A DNA stretch of 64,000 nt from Coptis chinensis (taxonomy: Eukaryota; Streptophyta; Magnoliopsida; Ranunculales; Ranunculaceae), in contig JADFTS010000064.1 in assembly GCA_015680905.1 (NCBI GenBank), positions 124,001-188,000 on the forward strand, in the 5' to 3' direction. Below, in pieces: positions 33,729-46,637 of this stretch. A model generated the notes under the pieces. That model searched no databases. It had not been told where the DNA came from and saw only the letters and a list, made by a program, of their open reading frames with translations. Made by a program: the position numbers and the translations under genes. Numbering within the stretch: position 1 is the first letter of the stretch; every line of letters begins with the position of its first letter.

Positions 33729-36018
33729 CAAGGTTTTCAGTATGATGTAATTGACTGAAACTGTTTTAAATGTTTGCTTACAAGACATCTAATGAAAAAA
33801 GAAAGCATATATTAATATTAATATGAACCTCCCCATGCTTGCTTCCTTAATAATTATGAAAACATCATTTCACCACTAAGAGTGGGGACCGGGGACCGTA
33901 CAGTTCCAAAGAGTGTATCTTAAGATTTGGGCATTTGGCTCTTCATTCACATGCCAATGTATACAAACATTAGTGGAATTTACAGAACAACTTTCACAAA
34001 GAAAACTTGGACAACACGATTTTGACTCTTTTTGTTGGATGTGGTGAGCTCACCAACAAACGTCACCAATATTGCAATTGCTGAGCAGGTGCATTGCATA
34101 TTTGCATGTCGTTATTGGTACGAATTGGTCTTGAAGAGAAGTTAATAAGACCATCATATGGAATACCAGAACTGTTTTATATATCGTGTTCAGTCTATCC
34201 AGTAAGTTCTCAGTAGAATTAAGGAATTCTGCGTTCTGAATATATCGTTTTTGCTTACAGCACAACAGTTTAAATAGAAAAGATTAGTGGACACGGCGGA
34301 TACTAGATCTTCACCCTTCCACTTATAAACCTCATCATGCCTGCTTTTGTCTATTTAATTAGGTAAAAATGGGATTCTTTCACGATGATGGAGTCGAATT
34401 TTCGTGGAGTCTAAAGTGGGTTGTTCAAGTAAGAAAGGTAATATTTTAGGACATGTGCGCATGCTTGCCAACACACACATCATGATGGTGATGGATGAAG
34501 AGTATATTCAGTTCTGCACTGTGCTTGTGCTTGTGCTGATGGGCTTAGTGACTAAGTCCAATTTTTGTTCGAATATGCTACCGCCAACCATTTAGCAGAG
34601 TCACATATCAGCCTTGCAATTTTCACACTCCAATCTGTATGGAGCCATGAAATGATAATCCAAAAATAGGAAACGTACGCTTATCAGATTAATGTGAGGA
34701 ACAATCCAAGAATAATCATGCATTGAAGGTGTCAGAAAGAAACAAAGGGCCAGCCCAGTGCACAAATGGCTTCCCAGGTCACACTGGAGCAACGTACCAT
34801 TCGGTTGCGCAAGGCACCAAGGCCCACCCTCAGTCTAAATGAAACAGCATCACAGATATCAAAGACAGAGGGAGGTCATCTAACGAACTATCAGGCCAAA
34901 AGAAGGGATCAAGGAGAATAAGTGGAGAAAAGGCTTGTTCATCGTGGCTAATTGCATTGCTAAGGAAAATAGTGCTCATGCAGCATCTCAATAATCTATA
35001 GTAAAATGGCGTTATGATCAGGCTGAAGCAACAGAGCAAGACTACGTTGTCTGCCAGTGTAAAACTGCTAAGAATTTGTGAGGATATATGCTAGGGAAAA
35101 TTACATTCCTGAAAAACAAGCAATGCTTCACAACATACACAGAGATTCATCAAAATCACAATTCTAGAAATATATAAGATCTTAAATTTCTTTTACCTAA
35201 AAATAATAAAGTAAAATACAATCCATATTGTGAGATTACAATGTAAACAAACTGAAACAGGGAAACAATGCAAAATAATTAAAGCAGCATCCATCTCAAA
35301 ACTTAATCATCTAGGTAAAACAGATAGTAGTCAGTTTCCCCATCATGGTATCGGAGTAAACCAAAATGAAGGCGCTGCACTAGTTTAGAATCAATTGGCG
35401 AGATCTCTTAGATGCTTTCATCTTCTAAGTTTTTTCTCGCTAACAAAAAAAATGACTATATAATGGCAGCAGATAGCAGTAGAACATTTTATGATATGGC
35501 GAAGAAGGTGAAAGAAAGGAGCTATTATAACCCACGAGTCAGAATGATGACCACGGTGATGGTAATTCTGGAGACAGTTTTGCAGATAACAACGTCCATG
35601 ATCACAGACTCACAGTAATGAGAACAAGTATGATGGGTATAAAAGATAACTTAAGGAAGACCATGTCCATGATCACTATGATGACGAGGATGTTAAAAAA
35701 ATGATAGACAGCTTTCAAGACAAGAAGAATCAGATATGGTGATGCTAATGGTAGCACCAAAGATTGGGCATAGTGCTGGTCAAGATCAAACTATGGTAAG
35801 GGTGAGGAGCCTGAAGACGACTGCTGATGGTCACACTGATAAAAACATTTATAATCCAATAGTTGAATACAAAACCGGGCTACTAGTGTTTGAATTTTAG
35901 CTATAAGCATAGTTACTGAATTACCAGATCACCTAAGAGAGAAATGGTTTGGAACCACACTCAAATAAAAGATAAATGTTTTTCGGGAATGTTGTGAAGC
36001 ATTGCTTGTGTATGTTGT

Positions 36019-36177
36019 CAAGACCTGAATTTCTGATTCTCCACTAAAAATCAATATAAGTTAGAATTTATATGTGATCAATTGAACAACAACATCAGCA
36101 TGACCTATTAATTCTTCGGGACCTTGATTTTATAATAGTAGGGAAATTTTCATTAGATCAGATTATGAACAAGTTTT
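36019..36177 (+). repeat. Direct repeat R1 (159 bp)
   Basis: Starts CAAGACCTGAATTTC and ends GATTATGAACAAGTTT. It is about 95% identical by eye to 37408-37566, 1.39 kb downstream in the same orientation. Confidence 0.8.
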
Positions 36178-37407
36178 ATGGTATAACTTATACCGTATAA
36201 GCACTCCTCCATTAATCAATAGACCTGACATACACCCCTCCATTATTCTCAAATCACAACGCAAAGCACCCCTCACCCATTGTTTCAATTAAATCGTTTT
36301 CTACTGAATTTGTTTTTTAAAACACGAATGAATTTAAATCGTTTCAAAGTATTCACGCTCTCCTCGACTCCTCGCGGTATCTCTCCTCTTTACAATCATC
36401 GAACCATCTACCACCGCCGAAGACTTATGTTTTTGTTGGTGTTCACGGCAACTGCTTGCCACAGGAACATATATGTCGCGGAAATATATAGTCGTGAATA
36501 TATGAGGGGAAGGGAGTTCCCCACGGCAGCAAATCTTTGTAGCTTATTGGTTTCCACGACACATACCTACCGCGGAACAGTTCTCACTGTGGGGAAGATA
36601 CCACAGTGATTAAGCAGAAAAAGATGATTTCATCTACAGTTCGTTCCCGCACCTTCCTGCCACAAGGTTGCCAATGCTACTAAAAAAATTATTACCATCA
36701 CTAGGAAATATCATTCTCCCATCTAAATCTAAAAGATGTGCACTTGGGTTTCAATGTTCAATACTGAACTCGAATTGGGTTTCAAGGTACTCTAGCGATT
36801 TTTATTTAATTACACTTCGTAAAAGTGAATGTTGGGTATATTGATGATGAGAACATGGGATAAAAACTATGAACATCATGACAAATTGAAAAACAAAAGC
36901 AGAGATAAAAATAAAAATCAATTTCAGATGCAAGTAACTACAATATTTGGGAATAACAAAAAACTACAAAAAGAAAAGAAGAAGCCCATAAAAACATGAG
37001 GGTATTAGAGCATACCAATACTGACGTTCATCTTCATCAAGTTTAATCCTTCTGATGTTCACTTCCAAGACGCCAAGCCCTAAAAGTTAAAGACATAGCT
37101 ATTTGAAACATAAGTAGCAAAGAGAGAACGGGAATTAACTTTTGTGGGTTTTACAAGATAAATGAAAATCATAATTTGCAAATCTGCAATTCTAAAGAAC
37201 CAACCATTTGCTGTCTTAATTCTAAACAAATTCTTAATTTGTTTTTTTCTTCTTCTTAACATTACCGAAGAATGGGTGCAGTAGTCAATCAATAGTAACA
37301 AAGATTTTCATCTTCAAAGTATCCTGCAGTCAAAAATTCTAGAAATCAGTTCAACTGGAAAAAAACAAAACAATAAAATTAAAAAATTCAATCAATTGAA
37401 ACCAAAA

Positions 37408-37566
37408 CAAGACCTGAATTTCAGATTCTCCACTAAAAATCAATATAAGTTCGAATTTATATGTGGATCAATTGAACAACAAAATCAGCATGACCTATTA
37501 ATTCTTCCATACCTTGATTTTATAATAGTAGGGAAAATTTCATTAGATCAGATTATGAACAAGTTT
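37408..37566 (+). repeat. Direct repeat R2 (159 bp)
   Basis: Second copy of R1. It lies just beyond the 3' end of the NBS-LRR pseudogene. The interval between copies has no visible terminal repeats, so segmental duplication or an old solo-LTR-like pair are both possible. Confidence 0.8.
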
Positions 37567-37603
37567 AAAAGGAAAATGGAAAAGAATAAAAGCCTTAACT
37601 AAC

Positions 37604-40600
37604 CTAATGCTTTTTAAAGAGATGTTCAGGACATGGATAAGTCCACTGAAAGTGAATCCCACCCTCTCTGCTTCCATTAATTTGTTTGAGAGAAGGTGGG
37701 GATGATTGATGTTCTCGGTTGAACAGAGGGAGCCTTTTCAATTCAGGACAACAGTGTACTTGAACTGTTTGAAGAGAGTCACAAACCATCACGCCCTTCC
37801 AAATGCTCTTCAGTTTGGTAGACTGGCTAAGAACAATGTCTTCAACCTTGGGAGTGCGACAGTATAATCAATTCCAGTACCACTGTCTTCAACAATTAGC
37901 TCCTCCATTTTCGCGTACAATACCCCACGCTGATTGTTTCAAAGTTAAGAAGTTGTTGAAGCAACCTAGACGACAATAAAATTTTGATATTACGACAAAA
38001 TCTAATCTCTAACCTCTTCATACAAGGAAAAGCTCCGCTTTGGGACCTTCTCATATATCTTGCTTAGACTCGACACAACCCGACACGCATGCTCTCAATC
38101 CGTTGTAGGAAGATGCCCTCTTCGCCTTGGGTACTATGAATTGGATTGAATTGAATGAATAAATCACGAAGTTCTTTTAGGTCCTGCTGCGAATCATTTA
38201 AGGGCAACTCTGATAACCTTGTGATTTGGTTAAATTCTCCAACTTGAAGAAATTGAATGCGTTTCGGAAGTGAGATGGCATTGCAAGGAATACCCTTTGA
38301 GTTGGACAAACATAGACTTCTCTCAGGCTCCCAGGGCCTACGTCTTCTCTCCATTCTTTCCATTCCAATACAGTACTTTTTTAACCTTTCAAAGTTTCCA
38401 AATTTATCACCATAGGCAATGAAGTCCAACAACTGGTGAAATGCAATACCAAGATTTTCCAATTGTGTCAAGCTTGAGAGTTCCTGCAAAATATCTCCCC
38501 CTCTTTCTCGCGCATACACATTATCCGGTTTTATATACCGCAATGTTAACTCTTGAAGTAAAGAAAACTTTGATATCAATCCCGTGGGGGTCATTTCTTT
38601 CAATTTATAATTGCCACTGAGATCAAGGCTTCTGAGGTTGACCAACATATCCATGCCTCGAGGCAGTTCTTCTATGACCGAATCTGTGAGCTTCAATACT
38701 CTCAGTGACCGAAGCTTGGATAGAGAAGGCACTCTAACTAATTTCCCACAATAAAGTAAGAGTAACCCACGAAGATTAACCAAATCAGAGTTGTCTTAGG
38801 TCCTGCTGCGAATCATTTAAGGGCAACTCTGATAACCTTGTGATTTGGTTAAATTCTGCAACTTGAAGAAATTGAATGCGTTTCGGAAGTGAGATGGCAT
38901 TGCAAGGAATACCCTTTGAGTTGGACAAACGTAGACTTCTCTCGTGCTCGTACTTAAGGTGGAATACCCTTTGGAATACCCTTCCCGCCTCAATAAAGTA
39001 CTTTTTTAACCTTTCAAATTTTCCAAATTCACCATAGGCAATGAAGTCTGACAACTGGTGAAATGGGATATGAAGATTTTCCAATTGTATCAAGCTTGAG
39101 AGTTCCTGCACAAAATCTCCCCCTCTTTCTCGTGCATACACATTATCCATGGTGAGTTCCTGCAATATTAACTCTTGAAGTAAAGAAAACTTGAATATCA
39201 ATCCCGTGGGGATCATTTCTTTCAAATTATAATTGTCACCGAGATCAAGGCTTCGAGGTTGACCAACATTTCCATCCCATGAGGAGGTTCTTCTATGGCG
39301 AACTTGTGAGCTTCAACACTCTTAGTGACCTAAGCTTGGATAGAGAAGGCACTCTAACTAATTTCTCACAAAAATCTAAGAGTAACCCACTTAAGATTTA
39401 CCATCAGAGACTCGACCGGGTAACGACTCAATATGAGTCCGGGATAAATTGAGAACCGCGGAGACTTTTCATGTGCATAAAGAAACCACTTTGCGTGTTT
39501 TAGTTGACGACCCTCATAATAACTTTGAGAAAGGATGAATGTCAAGAGTTTAGGGCATTTGGGAATAATTGAAATGTCTTTTATACGACTTTGCAAAAAT
39601 GAAACCCTCTCAAGATCTTCAGACCAATCATCTTCGTGCGGTATTTCTGTTGATGAAAGCCCAGTTCTGACCATGAATTTAGGTTTTGTTTTCGTGATGT
39701 AAAGAGCCATATCCCTAATCAAATCATGCATTTTAACACGGTCCCTATCCTCATCTTCAGAATCACTATCTTCTTCAGAAGAAACTTCTTCTAGCATGCA
39801 ACAACGCTTTAGTGTATTCAGTATAACATGGCCACGAAGCATTTCATCTTCTTTGCTCGATCCCTCCACTAACCCTTCCATAACCCAATACTCAATCAAC
39901 TCACTAGTGTTGATTGCAAAATCTTCAGGATACAGTGCACAATATAAGAAACACTTCTGATGATTCTTCTCCCTCAATCGATCGTGAATCGAACTTGATT
40001 ATTTGAATCACTTGTTCCTCCATGTCCATGTTCAAACTTGTAGACTTCTTCAGATCTGATAATGCAACTCGCCACTCACCAACATCTTTGCTTCTCATAG
40101 CTTCGCCTGATTGTGATGATTGCAGGGCAAACCACAACACTCGCAACAACTTCTTTTGCAATCTCTTTCACTTTGGGAACAAGCTCCTCATGGACATTTA
40201 CCAAGAACAGGTCCCATGCTTCGATCCTTAGAAAGCGGTTTAACTTTGACATATTTCGGCACAACATTCCGTCAAGACACTTCCCCTCGACACGGTAGTC
40301 AATATTATCTTGCACCCATTGTCTTTTGTGGGTTCGGGAACTCCTAGCTCATGTAGATTAAATGGCTTCCATATGTCATCTAGGATAAGCACAAACTTTC
40401 CCTTTCTATGCAATGCTCTGAGCAATGATGACGATCTACTATCTTCATCTTGTTCGTCAGAAAGATCCAAACCGAGTACTTTCGCAATTTGCTTTTGAAG
40501 TGTTTGAGCATCAACAGCTTTGGATATAGTGACCCACAAAACATTTTCAAAACGAATACGTTCTTGCACGAGCTGGTTACTGATTGTCTTCATAATGGTG

Positions 40601-40707
40601 GTTTTTCCCACGCCACCCATGCCGTAGACACCAATTTTCTCAAACTCATCACCTACTATACATTCCCAAACCATCTTGAGGTTCTTATCAGCAGTACTAC
40701 CAATCAA
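37604..40707 (-). pseudogene. CC-type NBS-LRR resistance gene, truncated and frameshifted
   Basis: Minus-strand NB-ARC: the P-loop GVYGMGGVGKTT (about 40620), kinase 2 KFVLILDDIW (about 40390) and RNBS-B KIILTT, then a frameshift; CLDGMLCRNMSKLNRFLRIEAWDLF with loss of the usual acidic stretch; another shift; then the ARC2 part with CFLYCALYPEDFAINTSELI, IEYWVMEGLVEG and MHDLIRDMALYI (MHD motif present). LRRs follow to RLPLFNREHQSSPPSLKQI near 37700. The type is the RPS2/RPS5-like CNL class. Breaks include several frameshifts, no coiled-coil N-terminus before MIGSTADKNLKMVWECIV at 40707, and a duplicated LRR block. Expected length is about 900 residues in one exon. It cannot give a full protein. 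Confidence 0.85.
38171..39411 (-). repeat. Tandem duplication (period ~620 bp) inside the LRR region
   Basis: Unit A (about 38171-38790) and unit B (about 38791-39411) both encode VYARERGGD...QELSSL, FHQL.DFIAYG and SNSKGIPCNAISLPKRIQFL. Anchor words recur at offsets of 619-622 bp: the stretch around GAATCATTTAAGGGC at 38191 and 38810, and TCTTGAAGTAAAGAAAACTT at 38551 and 39173. Divergence is moderate and greatest in the middle, where unit B carries a different stretch (RVFHLKYEHERS). It expands the LRR count of an already broken gene. Confidence 0.8.
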
Positions 40708-41427
40708 TCAAGTGTATAATAACGACAACAAACAAGGAAGAAAAAATTTGTAATGAACTGACCTTATAATAATATAATTGATCGACGCTTCAGGTCTTGT
40801 CTAGGCGCAAAAGATAAATTGGAACTTTAAAAGATATAGACCAAGCCCATTCAAGAATGGAGGGAATTAACACTTATATGGCTAGCTACACCCATATCAT
40901 GCAATCAAAAGTATTTGACCCAGACTTCATCTTTCTTTACTTTCCTAGCTCAGCTAGTTTGTCTAGTTACTACGACTAGCACAAATGGCCTCAACTTAAG
41001 AATTTTATTACTTTCGGAATATTTGTTTAATTTTTAATGTGTACCACATACTAAATATACCTACTATACTTTTTTATTTTTGGTGTTGGCTACAGTCGGC
41101 ACAAACATTCCAGTCTCACAACAACATACAACTTACAGACTATACAACATCAAGGTTAAAACAATAACAAGATATTTTACTTTTGTTATTATTAGTTCAA
41201 TTATTTGAGGGGAGAAAAGGAGATTCCAAGGAATTGGATGATGAACTTTCGTTCGATTGCAGCAGCCAGTATGGCCTATGGTTTCCTACTTTCCTTACAG
41301 AACATTGTACCAAGCGGTGGTGACAATAGCTATGATGACTGAAATGATGAAGTTGTTGATGAAGATGCAGGCTAAAATGACGATTAAAATCTTGTATAAT
41401 ACATAATTTTATCATCCTTGCATATGA
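40708..41427. other. No gene recognised
   Basis: The expected coiled-coil exon of the NBS-LRR gene is not found here. A His-rich minus frame at 41197-41415 looks like chance. Confidence 0.4.
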
Positions 41428-42776
41428 TTACTTCAAATATACACCATACTCACCCACATATTTAAGATGCTTTATCATCCTCAAACCTAGAGTTCCTTCG
41501 TTGAGTATGAACATGAAAAGATCACGGGTACACACCTTAATTGTTTTGAGAAGAGCTGCATGATGTCTCCACTGCAAAGAAATTGTTCTTTTGTACATGT
41601 CACGGATTAGCTCTTCAGTTCTCTGAGCATGATCATCATCCAAATTAAAGTTGATCGGGGGTTCCATAAGATCATAGTCATCATAAAGTGATCCTTCAAA
41701 GTCCAGCCTTGGTTCCACAAAGCTAACCCCTTTCCTCCAAGGAGGTGGCTTTCCATGTATGGTCATTGATTTCTCCATATTCCATCTGATGGAAGAAAAG
41801 AATGAAACAGTAAGTATGAAATATCCAAAAGTTACCGTGATTCTTAGTCAAGGTACCAAAGAAGAAACCCCACATTGTCAAAATTTTATTTAGCAAGCCA
41901 GGACGATCTGCAAGGTAGCTAACAGATGCTCTAGATGTGTCTCGTCCATAAATAACCTCTTCAGCAGCCCTACCGCCAAGTAACACCTAATACATGGGAT
42001 GATGGGAATACATACTGATGATCATTATCAAACGCGACGGAAGAGAAGACCAATCTCACAGAAATAGTAGAATAAGTGACTATACCTGAAGCCGGTGCAA
42101 CAACTGAGGTCGACGCTCAAATATATAAGACTCGCCGTCAAGACGATGAAATACAGTTTTAGAGACTCTGCATGCATCAGTTAACAAACATTTTTGTTAG
42201 AGAGAGTAACTGAATGGTTAGACCTACTTGAAATACATCACGCATTACAAGTCGATGAATTAATTAGCTTAACATTTTGTACTATTTGTAGTGAATTATT
42301 GACTAATTATCTTAAATAAATGGCTAATGGATCCAGATGTACTGTATTATATTGGCATAAGCTATTACCATTATACAGAAGTACAGAACTCACCATTGTA
42401 TGAATAAGTTGGGTCCAGATGGAGGTAAGACAGCCTCCATTATGAACAAAAAATAAAAGAATGATGGAATTTCAATTAAACAATGTGTTAGAACCTGGCC
42501 ACGAGGAATGATTGAGATGCGTCAAGAGGATTCCACCTTAGCCGTCCTCATAGCACTTCAGTACGTAAATAAGATGTCATTGCAGTTCCAACCTCAGTAG
42601 TTGCCCTACGACACTGCCCTTGATGACCCAACTCAATCCCTACACGCTTTGGGCCCACAGTTAAGCGGTCAACAACATCATCTACGTCTGACTGAAGGAT
42701 AGAACCATGCCCTCTCCGAACTGCCACCAATGCAGCCTCTTGGAGTAGCTGCGCTAGTTTTGCTCCTGTCCACCTT
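41428..42776 (-). pseudogene. FTSHI5-like plastid FtsH homologue, C-terminal exons
   Basis: Minus-strand exons in correct order with intron remains. 42497-42776 encodes TGAKLAQLLQEAALVAVRRG, SILQSDVDDVVDRLTVGPKR and HQGQCRRATTEVGTAMTSYL, then a frameshift. 42086-42167 encodes SKTVFHRLDGESYIFERRPQ. 41903-41986 encodes LLGGRAAEEVIYGRDTSRAS. 41430-41786 encodes MTIHGKPPPWRKGVSFVEPR, LDFEGSLYDDYDLMEPPINF and TEELIRDMYKRTISL. These are the hallmark C-terminal pieces of FTSHI5, an essential plastid FtsH-like protein without protease activity. The AAA domain and N-terminus are absent, and stops and frameshifts occur, so it is a dead partial copy. Confidence 0.8.
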
Positions 42777-44470
42777 GATTAACCAAAATGTTAGTTTCTG
42801 TTTCAAATAGGCACTTCACCACTGAAATGGATATTACTGCATTAACTGTAACCTTCTATGAAGGACAGAGTGCTGAACCAAAGCGTGAGATATATAGCTA
42901 TCAAACTTAAATTTAACAATGCACCAAATTGAAGGACATAAATACTGTATGCTAAACTACACTGATCAAAGGAGATGTAAATACAACGTACAAATATAAA
43001 CCTATAGAGAATCTATTCACCTTCACAGCTTGCTAAAGTACAAATGTACAGTGATTGAAGCTAATGTATTCTCATTAAAAAGAGCTGACTGGTGGCACTG
43101 TCCCTCTTCGTCAAAACTTAAGTTTAAGATCATGAATATCAGAGGAAGCATTGTGATATAATATAGGTCATAGGTGGGTACTAGACGTGCAACTACACAA
43201 GGTAGAAATCATTTATATCAAAGCTTCCTTTTCTGATTGATTTATGGGAAAACTAACCACTTAGCTGGTACTGTGCAGAACCAGTACAGACAAAAAAAAG
43301 TTGGAGTTGGATTTCTATTTTCTTAACTATGGGCTTTGTGATCACAAAGATGGGTCAAAATTTCACGTTGAAATGTGCAGATCATTAATGAAATTTAGGT
43401 CAAAAAACAAGTTACATGAATGATTCCTTCTGATAAATTGATTAATGTATTAGTAATAGAGAATAACTAAATTATTTAGTGTATACAATTTTCACTGAAA
43501 TTCCACAATATCTTCTATGACAATGTTTATTCCATTTTACATTTTTAACTAAATTGAATCTCAGTGGAACTAGACTTTTGCTAATAACTTTGTCTAGAGC
43601 TAGGCATTTTACATTGTACACACTACGCAAGTTCAGATCATGCTTTAACAATTAGTACTGATCAAGGGCAAATCCTTTCATCTGAGAATGAACATTACAT
43701 AAGAAGCAGCATGCAACAAATGGGGGACATTTCCAGATAAAACTGTTTTACCTGGTAAGTTCTGCACGTAACTGGACATGTTGTTTTCGCCTTCACATCC
43801 TTTCCACAAGGTGAACAAGTTGGCCTTGCAGACTGAAACATAAGGAAGACTAAAACTCCTAGTTATCATGTTAACAAATTACATTCAGTGAAAATTTCTT
43901 CTAGTGTCTCATACATCAGTTCTAGTGCTTTCATACAGTTGATGAGCACCTAAATGGTTTGACAATATACTCCCACTCAAAATAGCAATTACTGGAAGGC
44001 GAAGGTCATCTCAATTGATTTGGAATGTCCAGATGTATGAGAGTTTTGAGATGCAGAGCACAATTATAACCAAAGAATTCAATTAGTAGAATTCAGGAAA
44101 GCAGAGATGTGCACAATGGTCTTTAGAAGTTAAGCCTCCTATACCGATGATATGTCTATACACCAATCAAAATCAAGCTGAACAAAAACACACGAAAGAA
44201 CATCTTCCAAATGGAATTTTATTTTGAAGCAAGTTTTATATATACACTATAACTGCTATAGGTAATGCAATCTTTTATATAATTCAGAAAAAAACAGAGA
44301 AAACTACTGAAATAATAGTTTTTAGAAATGCGTACAGCGTACTACTCCACATATAAATGCCAATACATAATCTCATCACCAATATCCTTACCAACTTTCA
44401 TGAACTAGAAGAAACTAGTTGCAACATAACTTCTACTATCAGTAGCAAGCAGAAAAAAAAATCAACTTAC
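42777..44470. other. No gene; one orphan exon-like segment
   Basis: At about 43753-43835 (minus) a cag/GTAAAAC-bounded segment could encode SARPTCSPCGKDVKAKTTCP, then VTCRTYQ, a Cys-rich stretch that I cannot assign. The rest is AT-rich intron-like sequence. Confidence 0.35.
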
Positions 44471-44667
44471 CTGGATACTGCCACCATAAACCATAATACT
44501 AGGTCGATTAAGTCAGCCCATTGCCATAATTACACCTGGCATCTGAAAACACACACATGGAAAACCCAATTAAAAATAAAATAAATATCAACAAAAGAGG
44601 GTGAAGTAACATACATTTTTATCACAACCACGAATAGAAATATTCCCATCATACCACTGAGCAGCCA
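44471..44667 (-). pseudogene. Dihydroxy-acid dehydratase fragment, downstream part
   Basis: Exon 44471-44542 encodes MPGVIMAMG, stop, LNRPSIMVYGGSIQ. The TGA replaces an Arg codon. An intron with GTATGT donor (44609-44614) and CAG acceptor separates it from 44615-44667, which encodes AAQWYDGNISIRGCDKN and includes an Fe-S ligand Cys. DHAD is a plastid [2Fe-2S] enzyme of branched-chain amino acid synthesis. The preceding coding sequence continues at 51773, beyond the inserted PIF element. Confidence 0.85.
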
Positions 44668-44819
44668 TAAGAGCATTTGCAATGCAGGTGATAGAGGGGG
44701 GGAAGTGATAACTATCACCTACTTTCCTCCAAAAGTGCTGTGCAATGCTGGGTGATAAACTCGGTGATAGTTTTCCCGAGTTCAAAACAAGGTGAAACCT
44801 TCCACCGAGTTTATCACTG

Positions 44820-44910
44820 AATTGTTAACTTCGGACGGGATGTTGGATTTCGTCTGGATTACAAAACTCACCATACGGAATCCAACATCCCGTCCGGAGT
44901 CCTAATGGCT
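44820..44910. repeat. Left subterminal repeats of the PIF element
   Basis: GGACGGGATGTTGGATT and, inverted, AATCCAACATCCCGTCCGGAG form a hairpin-capable pair about 150 bp from the left end. Close variants (CAGACGGGATGTTACATCCC, GACGGAATCTAACATCCCGT) occur at 51530-51645, 130-240 bp from the right end. Another variant (CGCACGGGATGTTACATTCG) is at about 48480. They are candidate transposase-binding sites. Confidence 0.6.
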
Positions 44911-45070
44911 ACTGTACCAACGGTCAAAAAGTCAGAACCGTAAAAAAACGGTCAAAATAAAAAACTTTGGTATATATACAACATTTGCTTTATTTCAACT
45001 CACACTTCCAACAATCATATATCATATTTCTTCTTCTTTAAAATCAGTTCTTAAAAAAACCAAATATCAA

Positions 45071-46213
45071 ATGGCATCAACTCAAGCATCTCAAGCAAGT
45101 GGTAGCACTCAAGCAAAAGCGAAAGCTCACTTTAGCATGTCCGATGATCAAGCTCTATGTCTTGCTTGGATAAAAATTAGTGAAGACTCCATTGTTGGTG
45201 CTTTCCAAAATGCAAAAGGATTTTGGAATCGTGTAACAAACGAAGTTCAATCAAGCGTGGGTCGGATAGGTCTCCCGATTCAATTAGCAATAGGTGGAAA
45301 TATATTTCAAAAATGATGAACAAATTTGTTGCAATTGTGAATGCGGTGGAGGCTCGACATGCAAGTGGTACAACAATACAAAGCCGGGTAATTACAACGT
45401 TGTCAATTTGGAATTTATTGATTATCTTAGTCTTAGTCTAATTATTTCCGTCTTCGTCTAATTATCTTAGTGTATTTATTATTTCCATTTTAGTCTTAGT
45501 CTAATTATTATCTTAGTCTAATTATTATTGCAGTTTAATTATCTTAGTCCTAGTGATTATTTTAGTCTAATTACCATTTTTTTTAGTTGTCCGAGGCAAG
45601 GATGACGCGTAACAACTACAAGAAAAATCGGCTTTTTCACTTGATCATTGTTACGCGTTATACTTAAGGATAATCCAAAGTGGAGTAACGCGTTTTTGAG
45701 GCAAGATCAAGCTTCCACAAAAGGGAAAAAGGTCGCAAAAATGATGGTGAAGATTCAACTTCTAATTCACCAAGTGTTGGTGGAGTTGAATTGGAGGGTT
45801 CTCAAGAAATAGAGCGTCCAAAAGAAATGGAGCGCCCCCTTGGATCGAAGAAAGCCAAGTCCAAAAGGAACCAAGAAAAATCAATTGGTATGTTGGAGGG
45901 TTACTTTACACGTTTAGAGGATACATTTTCACATGATGCAAATGAAACACAAAAATGCTTAGAACTTAGGGAAAGGGAACTTGCATATGGTCAAAGAACT
46001 GTGATGGCAAGAGAAGAAAAAAATCGGATTCAAGCAGAAAAAAATCAGGTTCAATTGGAAAAAAATTGGCTTCAAAAGATGCAATATGAAGCTAAGATTT
46101 TAGCGACCGATACAAGTGTCCTCCATCCCGATACCGCTTTTATAATCGAGCAACAACAAGCTGAAATACATGCTGAATGGGGAAGGGCTAGAGGTGGTTC
46201 TAGCTCTAACTAA
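45071..46213 (+). pseudogene. PIF/Harbinger ORF1 (Myb/SANT-like, NAM-associated protein)
   Basis: The N-terminal segment FSMSDDQALCLAWIKISEDS then IVGAFQNAKGFWNRVTNEVQ is the trihelix/SANT-like DNA-binding start found in PIF ORF1 and NAM-associated proteins. A frameshift follows. An intron-like gap (about 45388-45589) separates it from the C-terminal part ERPLGSKKAKSKRN, a typical R-P-x-G-x-K-x-A-K motif, and a long coiled coil rich in Glu/Gln (RIQAEKNQVQLEKNWLQK). ORF1 partners the transposase and binds the subterminal DNA. Frame breaks near 45290, 45640 and 45745 mean it is not functional as read. Confidence 0.8.
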
Positions 46214-46637
46214 GCTTATGTATTTTAATTATCTAGTATTTTATTTTAATTAAAGCACTATGTATTTTAATTAATGCACTATGTATTTTAATTTCACTGT
46301 ATTTTTAATTAATGCACTATGTATTTTAATTTTATTGTATTTTTAATTAATGAACTATGTATTTTTATCTAACTGTTTTTTTTTTAAATTAATGCACTAT
46401 GTATGTTCTGTCAAATATAATTATTTTCATAGAAATACAATTACCAATAAAATTAAAATACATTGTAATATAGTTCATTAAAACACAACTCATTAAATAC
46501 GTTGGAACTACATAGGAAATACATTAGGAAATACATAAAAAAATACGTTGGAACTTAATAGTTCACGTTAGGAAATACATAGGAAATACATATGAAATAC
46601 ATAGGAAATACATAGGAAATACACTTTCATTTCCATT

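Larger units (their letters stand above)
33729..37603. other. Intergenic, no gene; contains a separated direct repeat
   Basis: Short frames at 34404-34595, 35412-35618 and 36280-36609 show no recognisable domain. The main structure is a pair of 159-bp direct repeats at 36019-36177 and 37408-37566. Confidence 0.45.

Noticed and set aside
43753..43835. Cys-rich exon-like segment between FTSHI5 and DHAD pieces
   Set aside because: Splice-like borders exist, but I could not link it to a family or to neighbouring exons, so it is not called as a gene.
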